In this document: in pieces, positions 42,230 to 48,915 of the stretch
Layout: every line of letters begins with the position of its first letter
Numbering within the stretch: the stretch's first letter is position 1
DNA from: an uncultured Oscillospiraceae bacterium
GTDB lineage: Bacteria > Bacillota > Clostridia > Oscillospirales > Oscillospiraceae
Reading direction: 5' to 3'
Length of the DNA stretch: 64,000 nt
NCBI GenBank assembly: GCA_947626345.1
Contig: CANQSF010000005.1
Span: 1-64,000 of the forward strand
Translations under genes and position numbers: made by a program
The notes under the pieces: model-generated
The model's database searches: none
What the model saw: the letters and a program-made list of their open reading frames with translations, nothing else
What the model was told of the DNA's origin: nothing

Positions 42230-43638
42230 GACGCGCCTCCCTTCGGTGTGTACAGGGGGAAGGTGACGGTGAACACGGTGCCGCCCTCCGGCCGCCGGTC
42301 CACCCGGATGGCGCCGCCGTTGGCCTGGACCGCGTCGTGGACGATGGCCAGGCCCAGACCGCTGCCGCCGCTGGCCCGGGAGCGGGCCTTATCCACCCGG
42401 TAGAACCGGTCGAAGATGTGGTCCACGTCCGCCTCCGGGATGCCGATGCCCGTGTCGGACACGGTGAGCACCGCCGCCGTCCCCTCCGGGCGCAGGCGGA
42501 TGGAGACCGCGCCGCCGGGGACGTTGTACTTCACGCCGTTCTCCGCCAGGTTGAAGATGATCTGGTACATATCGTCCGCGGAGGCCAGCACCACGCAGTC
42601 CTCCGCCAGGTCGTGCCGGATTGTCACGTTCTGAGACGCGGCCAGGGGCTGCAGCAGCTGGAGCGTGCGCTCCGCCACGGAGCGCATGTCCACCGGCTCC
42701 CGCTGGCGGACGGACACGCCGGCGTCCAGCTTCGTCAGGCTCATGAGCTTTTCCGTGATGCGCTGGAGCCGGTCGGCCTCGCTGCCGATGTCCCGGGCGA
42801 ACTCCCGGGTGGTGGGGCCGTCCATGGTGTCGGACTGGGCGATGCTGTCGCTGAGCAGCCGGATGGCGGCCAGGGGGGTCCGCAGCTCGTGGGAGGCGTC
42901 GGACACGAACCGGCGGCGCACCTCCTCGGTGCTCTCCAGCCGGCCGGTGAGCACGTTGAACTCGTCGGACAGCTCCGCCAGCTCATCCCGGCCCCGGACC
43001 CGGACACGGGTGGCGTAATCCCCGCCCCGGACCGCGTCCATGGCGGCGCTGAGCCGCTTGATGCGGCGGGTGAGGGTGGAGGCCAGCACGAAGATGATGA
43101 CGAGCCCCGCCCCGCCGAACAGGGCGGACATGTTCAGAAGGTTCCGCTGCAGCCCCGCGATCAGCTCCCCCTGGGACTGGTCGTATTCATAGAGGAACAC
43201 CGCGCCCATGACGGAGCCGCCGGCGGCCACCGGCGTGGCGCATCGGCTGGTGAAGGCCCCCTCGGTATGGGAGTAGGAGCAGGAGAACCAGGCGTACCCG
43301 TCCAGGGCGCCCGCCAGCTCGCTCAAAAGGCCGTAGCGGCCCACGGCGCTGTCGTCCTGGTCGGTGTCGTAGAGGATGCGGCCGGACTGGTCGGCGACCA
43401 GCATCCGGGTGACCGGCGCCACGTCCAGCAGCCGGACCACCTGCTCCACCGATTCCGGGGTCAGCACCTCCAGCGCCGCCAGGGAGCTGGAGATCACGGA
43501 GCCCTGGGACTGGAGGGCGCTGCGCTTGGCGTCGATCACCATGTCCCGGCTCACCAGGATCGGGTAGATGTTCACGAACACCAGCAGCGCCGCCGTGAAC
43601 AGGGAGAAGGCGGCGGACAGCTTCGTGCGGACGGACAT
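42226..43638 (-). CDS. Sensor histidine kinase
   Basis: A 470-residue membrane kinase. One TM helix (about 8-30), an extracellular sensor region (about 32-165), a second TM (LFGGAGLVIIFVLASTL), a HAMP domain (about 190-242), the phosphoacceptor His in SDASHELRTPLAAI, and the ATPase domain with N box (NLAENGVKYNV), G1 (VSDTGIGIPEAD) and G2 (GSGLGLAIV) are all present. It is 22 bases behind the response regulator and overlaps the GerMN lipoprotein. Confidence 0.95.
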   Translation of the reverse strand: MSVRTKLSAAFSLFTAALLVFVNIYPILVSRDMVIDAKRSALQSQGSVISSSLAALEVLTPESVEQVVRLLDVAPVTRMLVADQSGRILYDTDQDDSAVGRYGLLSELAGALDGYAWFSCSYSHTEGAFTSRCATPVAAGGSVMGAVFLYEYDQSQGELIAGLQRNLLNMSALFGGAGLVIIFVLASTLTRRIKRLSAAMDAVRGGDYATRVRVRGRDELAELSDEFNVLTGRLESTEEVRRRFVSDASHELRTPLAAIRLLSDSIAQSDTMDGPTTREFARDIGSEADRLQRITEKLMSLTKLDAGVSVRQREPVDMRSVAERTLQLLQPLAASQNVTIRHDLAEDCVVLASADDMYQIIFNLAENGVKYNVPGGAVSIRLRPEGTAAVLTVSDTGIGIPEADVDHIFDRFYRVDKARSRASGGSGLGLAIVHDAVQANGGAIRVDRRPEGGTVFTVTFPLYTPKGGAS

Positions 43639-43660
43639 GCCCCGTTTCTTCGGTTTTTTC

Positions 43661-44344
43661 TCAGTCCTTGAAATAGTACCCCACGCCCCACTTGGTGATG
43701 ATATACGCCGGCTCCGCCGGGTTGGGCTCCAGCTTCTCCCGCAGCCGGCGGATGTGCACGTCCACGGTGCGGATGTCGCCCTGGTAGTCGTAGCCCCATA
43801 TCAGGTCCAGCAGGCTCTCCCGGGAGAAGACCTTCCCGGGGGAGCGCATGAGCAGCTCCACCAGGTCGAACTCCTTCACCGTCAGGTCCACGGCCCGGCC
43901 GTCCACCTGGGCGGAGCGGCGCTCGGTGTCGATGACGATGGAGCCCCGGGCCAGCCTGCCCTCCTGTCCGCCGGCGGCGGCCTGGAGGCCGGCCCGGCGC
44001 AGCAGCGCCCGCACCCGGGCCTTCAGCTCCAGGATGTTGAAGGGCTTGGTGATGTAATCGTCCGCGCCGTACTCAAAGCCGATGAGCTTGTCGGTGTCCT
44101 CGCTCTTGGCGGTGAGCATGATGATGGGCACGGTGGAGAACTCCCGGATCTTCATGCAAGCCGCCAGCCCGTCCATCTTCGGCATCATCAGGTCCAGGAT
44201 GATGAGCCCATAGTCCCCTGAGCGGGCCATCTCCACGGCCGTCAGCCCGTCGTAGCAGGCGTCCACCCCGTAGCCCTCGCTCTCCAGATTGAACTTGATG
44301 CCCTTGACCAGCAGCTCCTCGTCGTCCACTACCAGGATCTTCAT
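43661..44344 (-). CDS. OmpR/PhoB-family response regulator
   Basis: A 227-residue regulator. The receiver domain has the acidic pair in VVDDEE, phosphoacceptor Asp in ILDLMMPKMDG, Thr in MLTAKSE and Lys in ITKPF. The C-terminal winged-helix DNA-binding domain (about 130-227) ends with VDVHIRRLREKLEPNPAEPAYI and VGYYFKD. It is WalR/PhoB-like in layout and precedes its kinase in the same transcript, behind the ComEA-like gene. Confidence 0.96.
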   Translation of the reverse strand: MKILVVDDEELLVKGIKFNLESEGYGVDACYDGLTAVEMARSGDYGLIILDLMMPKMDGLAACMKIREFSTVPIIMLTAKSEDTDKLIGFEYGADDYITKPFNILELKARVRALLRRAGLQAAAGGQEGRLARGSIVIDTERRSAQVDGRAVDLTVKEFDLVELLMRSPGKVFSRESLLDLIWGYDYQGDIRTVDVHIRRLREKLEPNPAEPAYIITKWGVGYYFKD

Positions 44345-44359
44345 GACTGCGCTCCTCGC

Positions 44360-44713
44360 TCAGAATTCGATGTATGGGGCGATGGCCTCATAGGTGGCCG
44401 GGCCGATGCCCTGCACGGCCATCACGTCCTCGGGACCGGTGAAGGGGCCGTTGGCCTGCCGCCAGGCGACGATCCGCTCCGCCAGCACGGGCCCCACCCC
44501 GGGCAGCTCCTGCAGCTGCTCTGCCGAGGCGGCGTTCAGGTCCAGCCCGCCGGCCCGCTCCGCCAGGGCCGCCCGGTCCGGGGCGGTCAGGGCCATGGGC
44601 ACAGCGCCGCCGTCCAGAGCGTACCAGACCGCCGTGCCCGCCGCCAGCAGCGCGGTCACGGCCCACAGCGCCGGCCGAAGGGCGCTCCGTTTTCGCCTCG
44701 CCATTTTTTGCAT
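44360..44713 (-). CDS. ComEA-like helix-hairpin-helix membrane protein
   Basis: A 117-residue protein with an N-terminal TM anchor (LRPALWAVTALLAAGTAVWY) and a C-terminal double HhH DNA-binding domain (LDLNAASAEQLQELPGVGPVLAERIVAWR ... VMAVQGIGPATYEAIAPYI). This is the ComEA core, the DNA receptor of competence, but the usual SLBB domain and comEC partner are absent. No ribosome site is evident; an alternative start is the ATG three codons in. It is 15 bases before the response regulator. Confidence 0.8.
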   Translation of the reverse strand: MQKMARRKRSALRPALWAVTALLAAGTAVWYALDGGAVPMALTAPDRAALAERAGGLDLNAASAEQLQELPGVGPVLAERIVAWRQANGPFTGPEDVMAVQGIGPATYEAIAPYIEF

Positions 44714-44735
44714 GAAAGTTTAAGAAAGTTAAAGG

Positions 44736-44764
44736 TTGCTTTTCCGAAGGATTTTTTCTATAAT
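44736..44764 (+). promoter_or_regulatory. Promoter for carboxypeptidase-like gene
   Basis: TTGCTT (44736-44741), 17 bases, TATAAT (44759-44764). Confidence 0.75.
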
Positions 44765-44813
44765 AGAGCAAAACGATCCACCTCTATCATACCATACTTT
44801 CCCGGAGAATGAC

Positions 44814-46334
44814 ATGAAAAAATTCAAGCTGTTGTCCTTTCTTCTGATCATATCGCTGTTCGTCACCCTCCTGGCCGTGCCGGCGGCCGCCGTGCCGGAG
44901 CCCACCGTGAACGCTCAGTCCGCCGTGGTCATAGACGCGGACACCGGGGACGTGATGTATCAGCTCAACGCCGACCAGCGCTTCTCCCCGGCGGAGATGA
45001 CCATGGTGATGACGGCGCTGATGACGGCGGACGCCATCCAGGAGCGGACCGTGGCCCTGTCCGACCAGGTCACCGCCTCGGAGGAGATCTATTACAACGT
45101 CACCGACAATTCCGTCACCATGGACCCGGCCATGAAGCCGGGGGAGACCCTGTCGGTGGAGGATCTGCTGTACGCGCTGTTTCTGCAGTCCGCCACGGAG
45201 GCATGCAACGCCCTGGCGGAGCACGTGGCCGGCTCGGTGAACACCTTCGTGGCGGGGATGAACCGGCGGGCCCAGGAGCTGGGCTGCCGGAACACCCACT
45301 TCGTCAACGCCAACGGCCGGCCGGCGGAGGATCAGTACACCACCGCCATGGACATGGCCGTGATCGCCCGCCAGCTGGTGGGCAACGCCCAGATCCTGGG
45401 CATCAGCGGCGCCGCGACCCATACCGTGGAGGCCACGGACCAGGCCAACGAGCGAGTGATGACCAACCGCAACGAGATGGTCACCCCCGCCAGCGACCTG
45501 TACTTCGACCGGGCCTACGGCATCAAAAACGGCTATGACGAGGGCTATGGCCGGTGCATGGTGGCCGCCGCCGAGTGGAACGAGGTGAACGTGATCGCCG
45601 TGGTCATCGGCTGTCCGGAGGTGGGCGACCAGTTCCGGGCCGCCCGGAGCCTGTTCGACTGGGTGTTCGCCAACTTCAGCTACCGTCCCCTGCTGTCCAC
45701 CACCCAGGTGCTGGACACCATCGAGGTGGAGCTGGGCAGCCCCGGCAGCGTGGGCGTGCGGGCGGAGAGCGGCATGTCCCTGATCCTGCCCAACGACCAG
45801 CAGCTGGGCGACGTCCGCTATGAGGTCCAGTACGCCCACGAGCAGGAGGGGCGGAAGCTGGAGGCCCCCATCAACGCCGGGGAATACCTGGGGACGGTGG
45901 AGGTGTTCCTGGACGGGGAGAGCTACGGCACCTCCCGCCTGGTGGCCGCCACCTCGGTGGAGATCTCCCGGGTGGAGTACATGCGCACCCAGCTGAAGGG
46001 GATGTTCCAGACCCCCGCCATCCGCCAGATCGTCACCGTGCTCATCATCCTGCTGGCCATCTATCTGCTGCTGATGGTGTTCTACTTCGTCCAGCGGTCC
46101 CGCCATCTGCACAGCCTGCGGGTGGCCAAAAAGGACCGGGCCATCGCCCAGGCCCAGCGGGAGGCCCAGTGGATCGACGACCCGGACGACGAGGACGACT
46201 ATGACGGCCCCGCCGGTTACATCGACCGGCCGGAGGACGGCCCGCAGGACGAGGACGGTTACGACGACGGCCCCGCCCCCCGCGGCGCCCACTCCGCCGA
46301 CGAGGATTACTTCGACAGCTACTTCAAGGGATAA
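44814..46334 (+). CDS. Catalytically degenerate D,D-carboxypeptidase-like protein (pseudo-PBP)
   Basis: A 506-residue secreted/membrane protein with the S11 peptidase fold of DacA/DacF. A signal peptide (about 1-26) is followed by the transpeptidase-like domain (about 30-285), a PBP5_C-like beta domain (about 300-395), a TM helix (VTVLIILLAIYLLLMVFYFV, about 405-425) and an acidic cytoplasmic tail. The fold is recognisable (ALAEHVAGSVNTFVAGMN, NTHFVNANG), but every catalytic motif is changed: the usual PASxTK is PAEMTM (Ser to Glu61, Lys to Met64), SxN is SAT (126-128), and KTG is KNG (238-240). It cannot act by serine acylation and may be a scaffold or sensor. GGAG precedes the ATG. Confidence 0.85.
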   Translation: MKKFKLLSFLLIISLFVTLLAVPAAAVPEPTVNAQSAVVIDADTGDVMYQLNADQRFSPAEMTMVMTALMTADAIQERTVALSDQVTASEEIYYNVTDNSVTMDPAMKPGETLSVEDLLYALFLQSATEACNALAEHVAGSVNTFVAGMNRRAQELGCRNTHFVNANGRPAEDQYTTAMDMAVIARQLVGNAQILGISGAATHTVEATDQANERVMTNRNEMVTPASDLYFDRAYGIKNGYDEGYGRCMVAAAEWNEVNVIAVVIGCPEVGDQFRAARSLFDWVFANFSYRPLLSTTQVLDTIEVELGSPGSVGVRAESGMSLILPNDQQLGDVRYEVQYAHEQEGRKLEAPINAGEYLGTVEVFLDGESYGTSRLVAATSVEISRVEYMRTQLKGMFQTPAIRQIVTVLIILLAIYLLLMVFYFVQRSRHLHSLRVAKKDRAIAQAQREAQWIDDPDDEDDYDGPAGYIDRPEDGPQDEDGYDDGPAPRGAHSADEDYFDSYFKG

Positions 46335-46360
46335 CGACCACCTCTTTTGGAACGATAAAA

Positions 46361-46386
46361 GACCGGGGCGCGAAAGCGCCCCGGTC
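46361..46386. terminator. Bidirectional terminator
   Basis: GACCGGGGCGC, loop GAAA, GCGCCCCGGTC, with ATAAAA before and GTTAT after. Serves the carboxypeptidase-like gene and the converging lipoprotein. Confidence 0.85.
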
Positions 46387-46396
46387 GTTATCTCAT

Positions 46397-46729
46397 TTAT
46401 TTCTTTTTTAGCTTAATTTCGTCTTGAATCAACGAGTTGCCTTTAATGTCAAAGGGCGTAATAAAACCATCATGGTAAAGCTCCAACTCGCGCCCGTCCA
46501 ACGCCCACGTTCCGGCTTCATCACTGCTATACACCCCGTTTCTGTAGATTACTTCAAAATATGTACCATCCTCGTAAATGTCCAAAATCTCGCGTCTGTC
46601 CACACCCATATATGACCATTCGCCTTCCCAAGTCCCGACGACGTTTTCCTCTGTAGCACATGCGGCAAGAGAGAAGCACAGGGAAAGGATAAGAATTAGA
46701 GCCGTTGTGTGCGTAAGTGTTCTTTTCAT
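46397..46729 (-). CDS. Small lipoprotein, unknown function
   Basis: A 110-residue lipoprotein. The signal peptide ends in SLAAC (Cys24), and the mature part begins VVGTWEGEWSYMG, a lipocalin-like beta-barrel start seen in small Firmicute lipoproteins (DUF5640-like). GGGGG lies upstream of the ATG at 46729. It is last in a three-gene, AT-richer transcript and was probably acquired with its neighbours. Confidence 0.7.
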   Translation of the reverse strand: MKRTLTHTTALILILSLCFSLAACATEENVVGTWEGEWSYMGVDRREILDIYEDGTYFEVIYRNGVYSSDEAGTWALDGRELELYHDGFITPFDIKGNSLIQDEIKLKKK

Positions 46730-46754
46730 AAATACCCCCTGAAACAGCATGGCA

Positions 46755-47042
46755 TCAATGTAAATCGTTCGCAGGTATTCTATCTGTGTTCTTTGCTATT
46801 TTTTCTACGTTTTCAAGATAATCAGCAATCAGCATACCGCTCATGTATTCGAGGAATCCAGCTATACAAGAAGGAATCACCCAAATTAAGAAGTCGAAAA
46901 ACGTATCGCCAAATATATCAACATCTATAATCCAGGCCATCCAATCTGATATGCCTGCCAATATCCCAAACACTACGTGTAGAATCGCTATAATGGTAAC
47001 TGCTTTTCTATACACCTGAATCCAGTTGGTGTTTTTAAACAT
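46755..47042 (-). CDS. Small membrane protein, unknown function
   Basis: A 95-residue protein with two TM helices (VTIIAILHVVFGILAGI and FLIWVIPSCIAGFLEYM). AAGGAGG lies eight bases before the ATG at 47042. It is between the HTH and lipoprotein genes on one transcript. No family recognised. Confidence 0.7.
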   Translation of the reverse strand: MFKNTNWIQVYRKAVTIIAILHVVFGILAGISDWMAWIIDVDIFGDTFFDFLIWVIPSCIAGFLEYMSGMLIADYLENVEKIAKNTDRIPANDLH

Positions 47043-47058
47043 AAGCATTTCCTCCTTT

Positions 47059-47250
47059 TTATCCTGTTGTGTGATTTTCATCAGTTTTTAATTGCTTTGG
47101 ACATTCTGCGTCTTTTGGAATATGCCACGGGCTTCCTGGCCCATCGTGGTCAGCCCCAGGGATGAGGCCTGTTTGACACCATTTTCTTATTGTGTCCTGA
47201 GTGTATCCCCATCGTTTAGAGGCTTCCTTTGTCCCTATTGTTTCACTCAT
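47059..47250 (-). CDS. MerR-like/excisionase-type small HTH protein
   Basis: A 63-residue DNA-binding protein (MSETIGTKEASKRWGYTQDTI, then KWCQTGLIPGA and SPWHIPKDAECPK). The TKEASKRWG-type HTH and the WxIPKDAE ending are common in small clostridial proteins encoded on accessory elements. GGGAGGG precedes the ATG at 47250. It is the first gene after a structured leader containing an intrinsic terminator, so its expression probably depends on read-through. Confidence 0.75.
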   Translation of the reverse strand: MSETIGTKEASKRWGYTQDTIRKWCQTGLIPGADHDGPGSPWHIPKDAECPKQLKTDENHTTG

Positions 47251-47277
47251 AAGCATCCCTCCCATATAAAATAAAAA

Positions 47278-47299
47278 GTGCGCAGCCGGAGCTGCGCAC
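47278..47299 (-). terminator. Intrinsic terminator inside operon leader
   Basis: On the minus strand GTGCGCAGC, loop TCCG, GCTGCGCAC, then TTTTTATTTT. It stands 28 bases before the HTH gene start, so it ends a short RNA or acts as an attenuator. Confidence 0.85.
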
Positions 47300-47321
47300 G
47301 AAAAACGCAGTCTCCGTTTGC

Positions 47322-47440
47322 TGCGACACAAACCTCATTCAACGCGCAAAGCGGATACGAGAAGGAGACGCGTTTTTACCAAAGGTAAAACGTATCCACC
47401 TCACGCATTGTTATTCGGTTTGTGTCGCAACCTTAGTATA
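47322..47440 (-). ncRNA. Structured leader RNA / candidate cis-regulatory RNA with its promoter
   Basis: Promoter TTGTAA-17-TATACT (minus strand, -10 at 47435-47440) would start transcription at about 47428, the first base of a long nested hairpin. The outer stem is 13 perfect pairs (47417-47429 with 47322-47334), then GGATACG/CGTATCC (47353-47359 with 47391-47397) and TTTTACC/GGTAAAA (47374-47380 with 47384-47390). The GGAGACGCGTTTTT strand in the loop region can instead pair with AAAAACGC-A-GTCTCC at 47301-47315, next to the terminator. Such exclusive pairings are typical of attenuators. A 10-codon ORF (MREVDTFYLW, 47376-47408) lies inside but has no ribosome site. Confidence 0.6.
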
Positions 47441-47479
47441 CCACGGACAATGCCGCTTTACAAGGGCGTTTTGGGCATG

Positions 47480-47512
47480 AGGAAGCCCCCGGACCGGGAG
47501 GTCCGGGGGCGG
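47480..47512. terminator. Terminator hairpin
   Basis: GCCCCCGGACC and GGTCCGGGGGC around a short loop, between the accessory operon promoter and the small Cys protein gene, whose transcript it would end. Confidence 0.7.
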
Positions 47513-47532
47513 TCTTTACTGTGTTTCCTTGC

Positions 47533-47724
47533 TCACATATCTACCTTCTCGGGGCATCGCGCATAGCGGCCCAATTCACCGATGGCATTATCCGTGCTCC
47601 CATAGGGACAGGTATTGTTGCGAAAGTGGCTGCAATGGGAACAATTGCCCATTTCAAATTGGCTGAGCACCCCGCCGCTGACGCCCTCCATGGCCGTCTC
47701 GTCCGGCTTATTTTCTTCGCTCAC
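47533..47724 (-). CDS. Small cysteine-containing protein
   Basis: A 63-residue protein from a GTG start with GAAGGA upstream. The middle has CSHCSHFRNNTCPYG and later ARCPE, four cysteines able to hold a metal. The family is not recognised. It has its own promoter, TTGTAA-17-TATACT, nearly identical to that of the operon at 47.4 kb, suggesting that the two units came from one duplication or one element. Confidence 0.55.
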   Translation of the reverse strand: MSEENKPDETAMEGVSGGVLSQFEMGNCSHCSHFRNNTCPYGSTDNAIGELGRYARCPEKVDM

Positions 47725-47760
47725 GGTCCGTTCCTTCTTTATCGCCGTGCTGGCCAGGCC

Positions 47761-47789
47761 AGTATATTACGCCCGCTTTAGTTTTACAA
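47761..47789 (-). promoter_or_regulatory. Promoter for small Cys protein
   Basis: Minus strand TTGTAA (47784-47789), 17 bases, TATACT (47761-47766). Confidence 0.65.
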
Positions 47790-47810
47790 GGGCGCTCGCG
47801 GCATGATGAG

Positions 47811-47844
47811 CCCCGGCCCGATGCATGCGCGCGCCGGGCCGGGG
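47811..47844 (-). terminator. spo0A terminator
   Basis: CCCCGGCCCG and its inverted copy CGGGCCGGGG around a 14-base loop. The T run is poor. Confidence 0.6.
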
Positions 47845-47861
47845 GATATATCGCTATGCCC

Positions 47862-48653
47862 TTACGCCTGGCCAGATTTGCGGCCCAGGGTGAGGGAGTC
47901 GGCAATCATGGCGATGAACTCCGAATTGGTGGGCTTACCCTTGATGTTGGACACGGTGTAGCCGAAGAACTTTTGCAGCGTCTCCAGGTCGCCCCGGTCC
48001 CAGGCCACCTCGATGGCGTGGCGGATGGCCCGCTCCACCCGGCTGGGGGTGGTGGCGAACTTCTTCGCCACGGCGGGGTAGAGGACCTTGGTGACGGCGT
48101 TGATGACCTCCATGTCGTTGACGGTGAGGATGATGGCCTCCCGCAGGTACTGGTAGCCCTTGATGTGGGCGGGCACGCCGATCTCATGGATGATGTCGGT
48201 GACTACGGCCTCCAGGGTGGGCTCCTTGGGCAGCGCCGCGATGGCCACGCCCTGGGAGACGGGCTTTCCGGGGCGGCGGCGCTCGGCGGCCACCTGGCGG
48301 ATGTGGGTCAGCAGCGCGGGCACGTCGCAGGGCTTGGGGATGAAGTAATATGCGCCCAGCTCCGAGCAGGCAGTGACCACCTGGTCGTTGAAAAAGCCGG
48401 ACAGGACGATGGCCGCCGGACCGTCGTCCTGGTCCCGTAGCGCCGCCAGCAGGCCCATGCCGTCCAGCCGGGACAGGACCAGATCCGTCACCAACACGTC
48501 AGGCCGCAGCGCCTGTGTCATCGCCAGCGCCTCCTGACCGTCGCCCGCCGTTCCGACCACCAGAAGATCCCCCTCGGCGTTGATCACATCCGAGAGCATC
48601 TTCCGAAAGTCCTCGCCGGGATCGGCAATGAGAATGCGCGTCGTAGTTTCCAT
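47862..48653 (-). CDS. spo0A: Stage 0 sporulation protein A
   Basis: Spo0A is the master regulator of sporulation entry. The 263-residue protein has a receiver domain (Asp11, phosphoacceptor Asp57 in [11 protein letters not shown], Lys in FIPKPC) and the diagnostic C-terminal DNA-binding domain with [31 protein letters not shown] and [15 protein letters not shown]. The acidic pocket reads ADPGED where B. subtilis has ADDN. A GGGAGG site precedes the ATG. Two 0A-box-like sites lie upstream, indicating autoregulation. Its presence shows that the organism descends from spore formers. Confidence 0.97.
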   Translation of the reverse strand: METTTRILIADPGEDFRKMLSDVINAEGDLLVVGTAGDGQEALAMTQALRPDVLVTDLVLSRLDGMGLLAALRDQDDGPAAIVLSGFFNDQVVTACSELGAYYFIPKPCDVPALLTHIRQVAAERRRPGKPVSQGVAIAALPKEPTLEAVVTDIIHEIGVPAHIKGYQYLREAIILTVNDMEVINAVTKVLYPAVAKKFATTPSRVERAIRHAIEVAWDRGDLETLQKFFGYTVSNIKGKPTNSEFIAMIADSLTLGRKSGQA

Positions 48654-48724
48654 GAAAGTTTCCTCCCAGTATCAAATTACGGGGCCGCCGTGTCTCTCTG
48701 TCGCGAATCTCCGTTGTGTCAGCG

Positions 48725-48756
48725 TTTACAATTTACCATAATGACTTCTCTATTGC
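48725..48756 (-). promoter_or_regulatory. spo0A promoter
   Basis: Minus strand TTGCAA, 17-base spacer, TAAATT, about 75-100 bases before the start codon. Confidence 0.65.
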
Positions 48757-48808
48757 AACAGAAAACCAGGAAAATAGCGGCATTTTTTGTTGACATAATA
48801 TTACAGCA

Positions 48809-48825
48809 TTCGACGATTTTCGACA
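48809..48825 (-). promoter_or_regulatory. Tandem 0A boxes upstream of spo0A
   Basis: TTCGACG (48809-48815) and TTCGACA (48819-48825) repeat at a 10-base interval, one helical turn. The second is a perfect match to the 0A box (TGTCGAA on the other strand). Confidence 0.65.
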
Positions 48826-48915
48826 CCGCCGCGTCGATGTCTGTCGGCGGAGGACGAAAAAAGGCGGAGGCCGGACAGCGGCCCCCGCGGGGAGGATATG
48901 CCGTTTTTTGCATGC

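Noticed and set aside
47322-47429. Inverted repeats as ends of a MITE or IS
   Set aside because: No target-site duplication was seen, and the repeat begins exactly at a promoter's start point and is followed by a terminator, so a leader RNA is a better reading.
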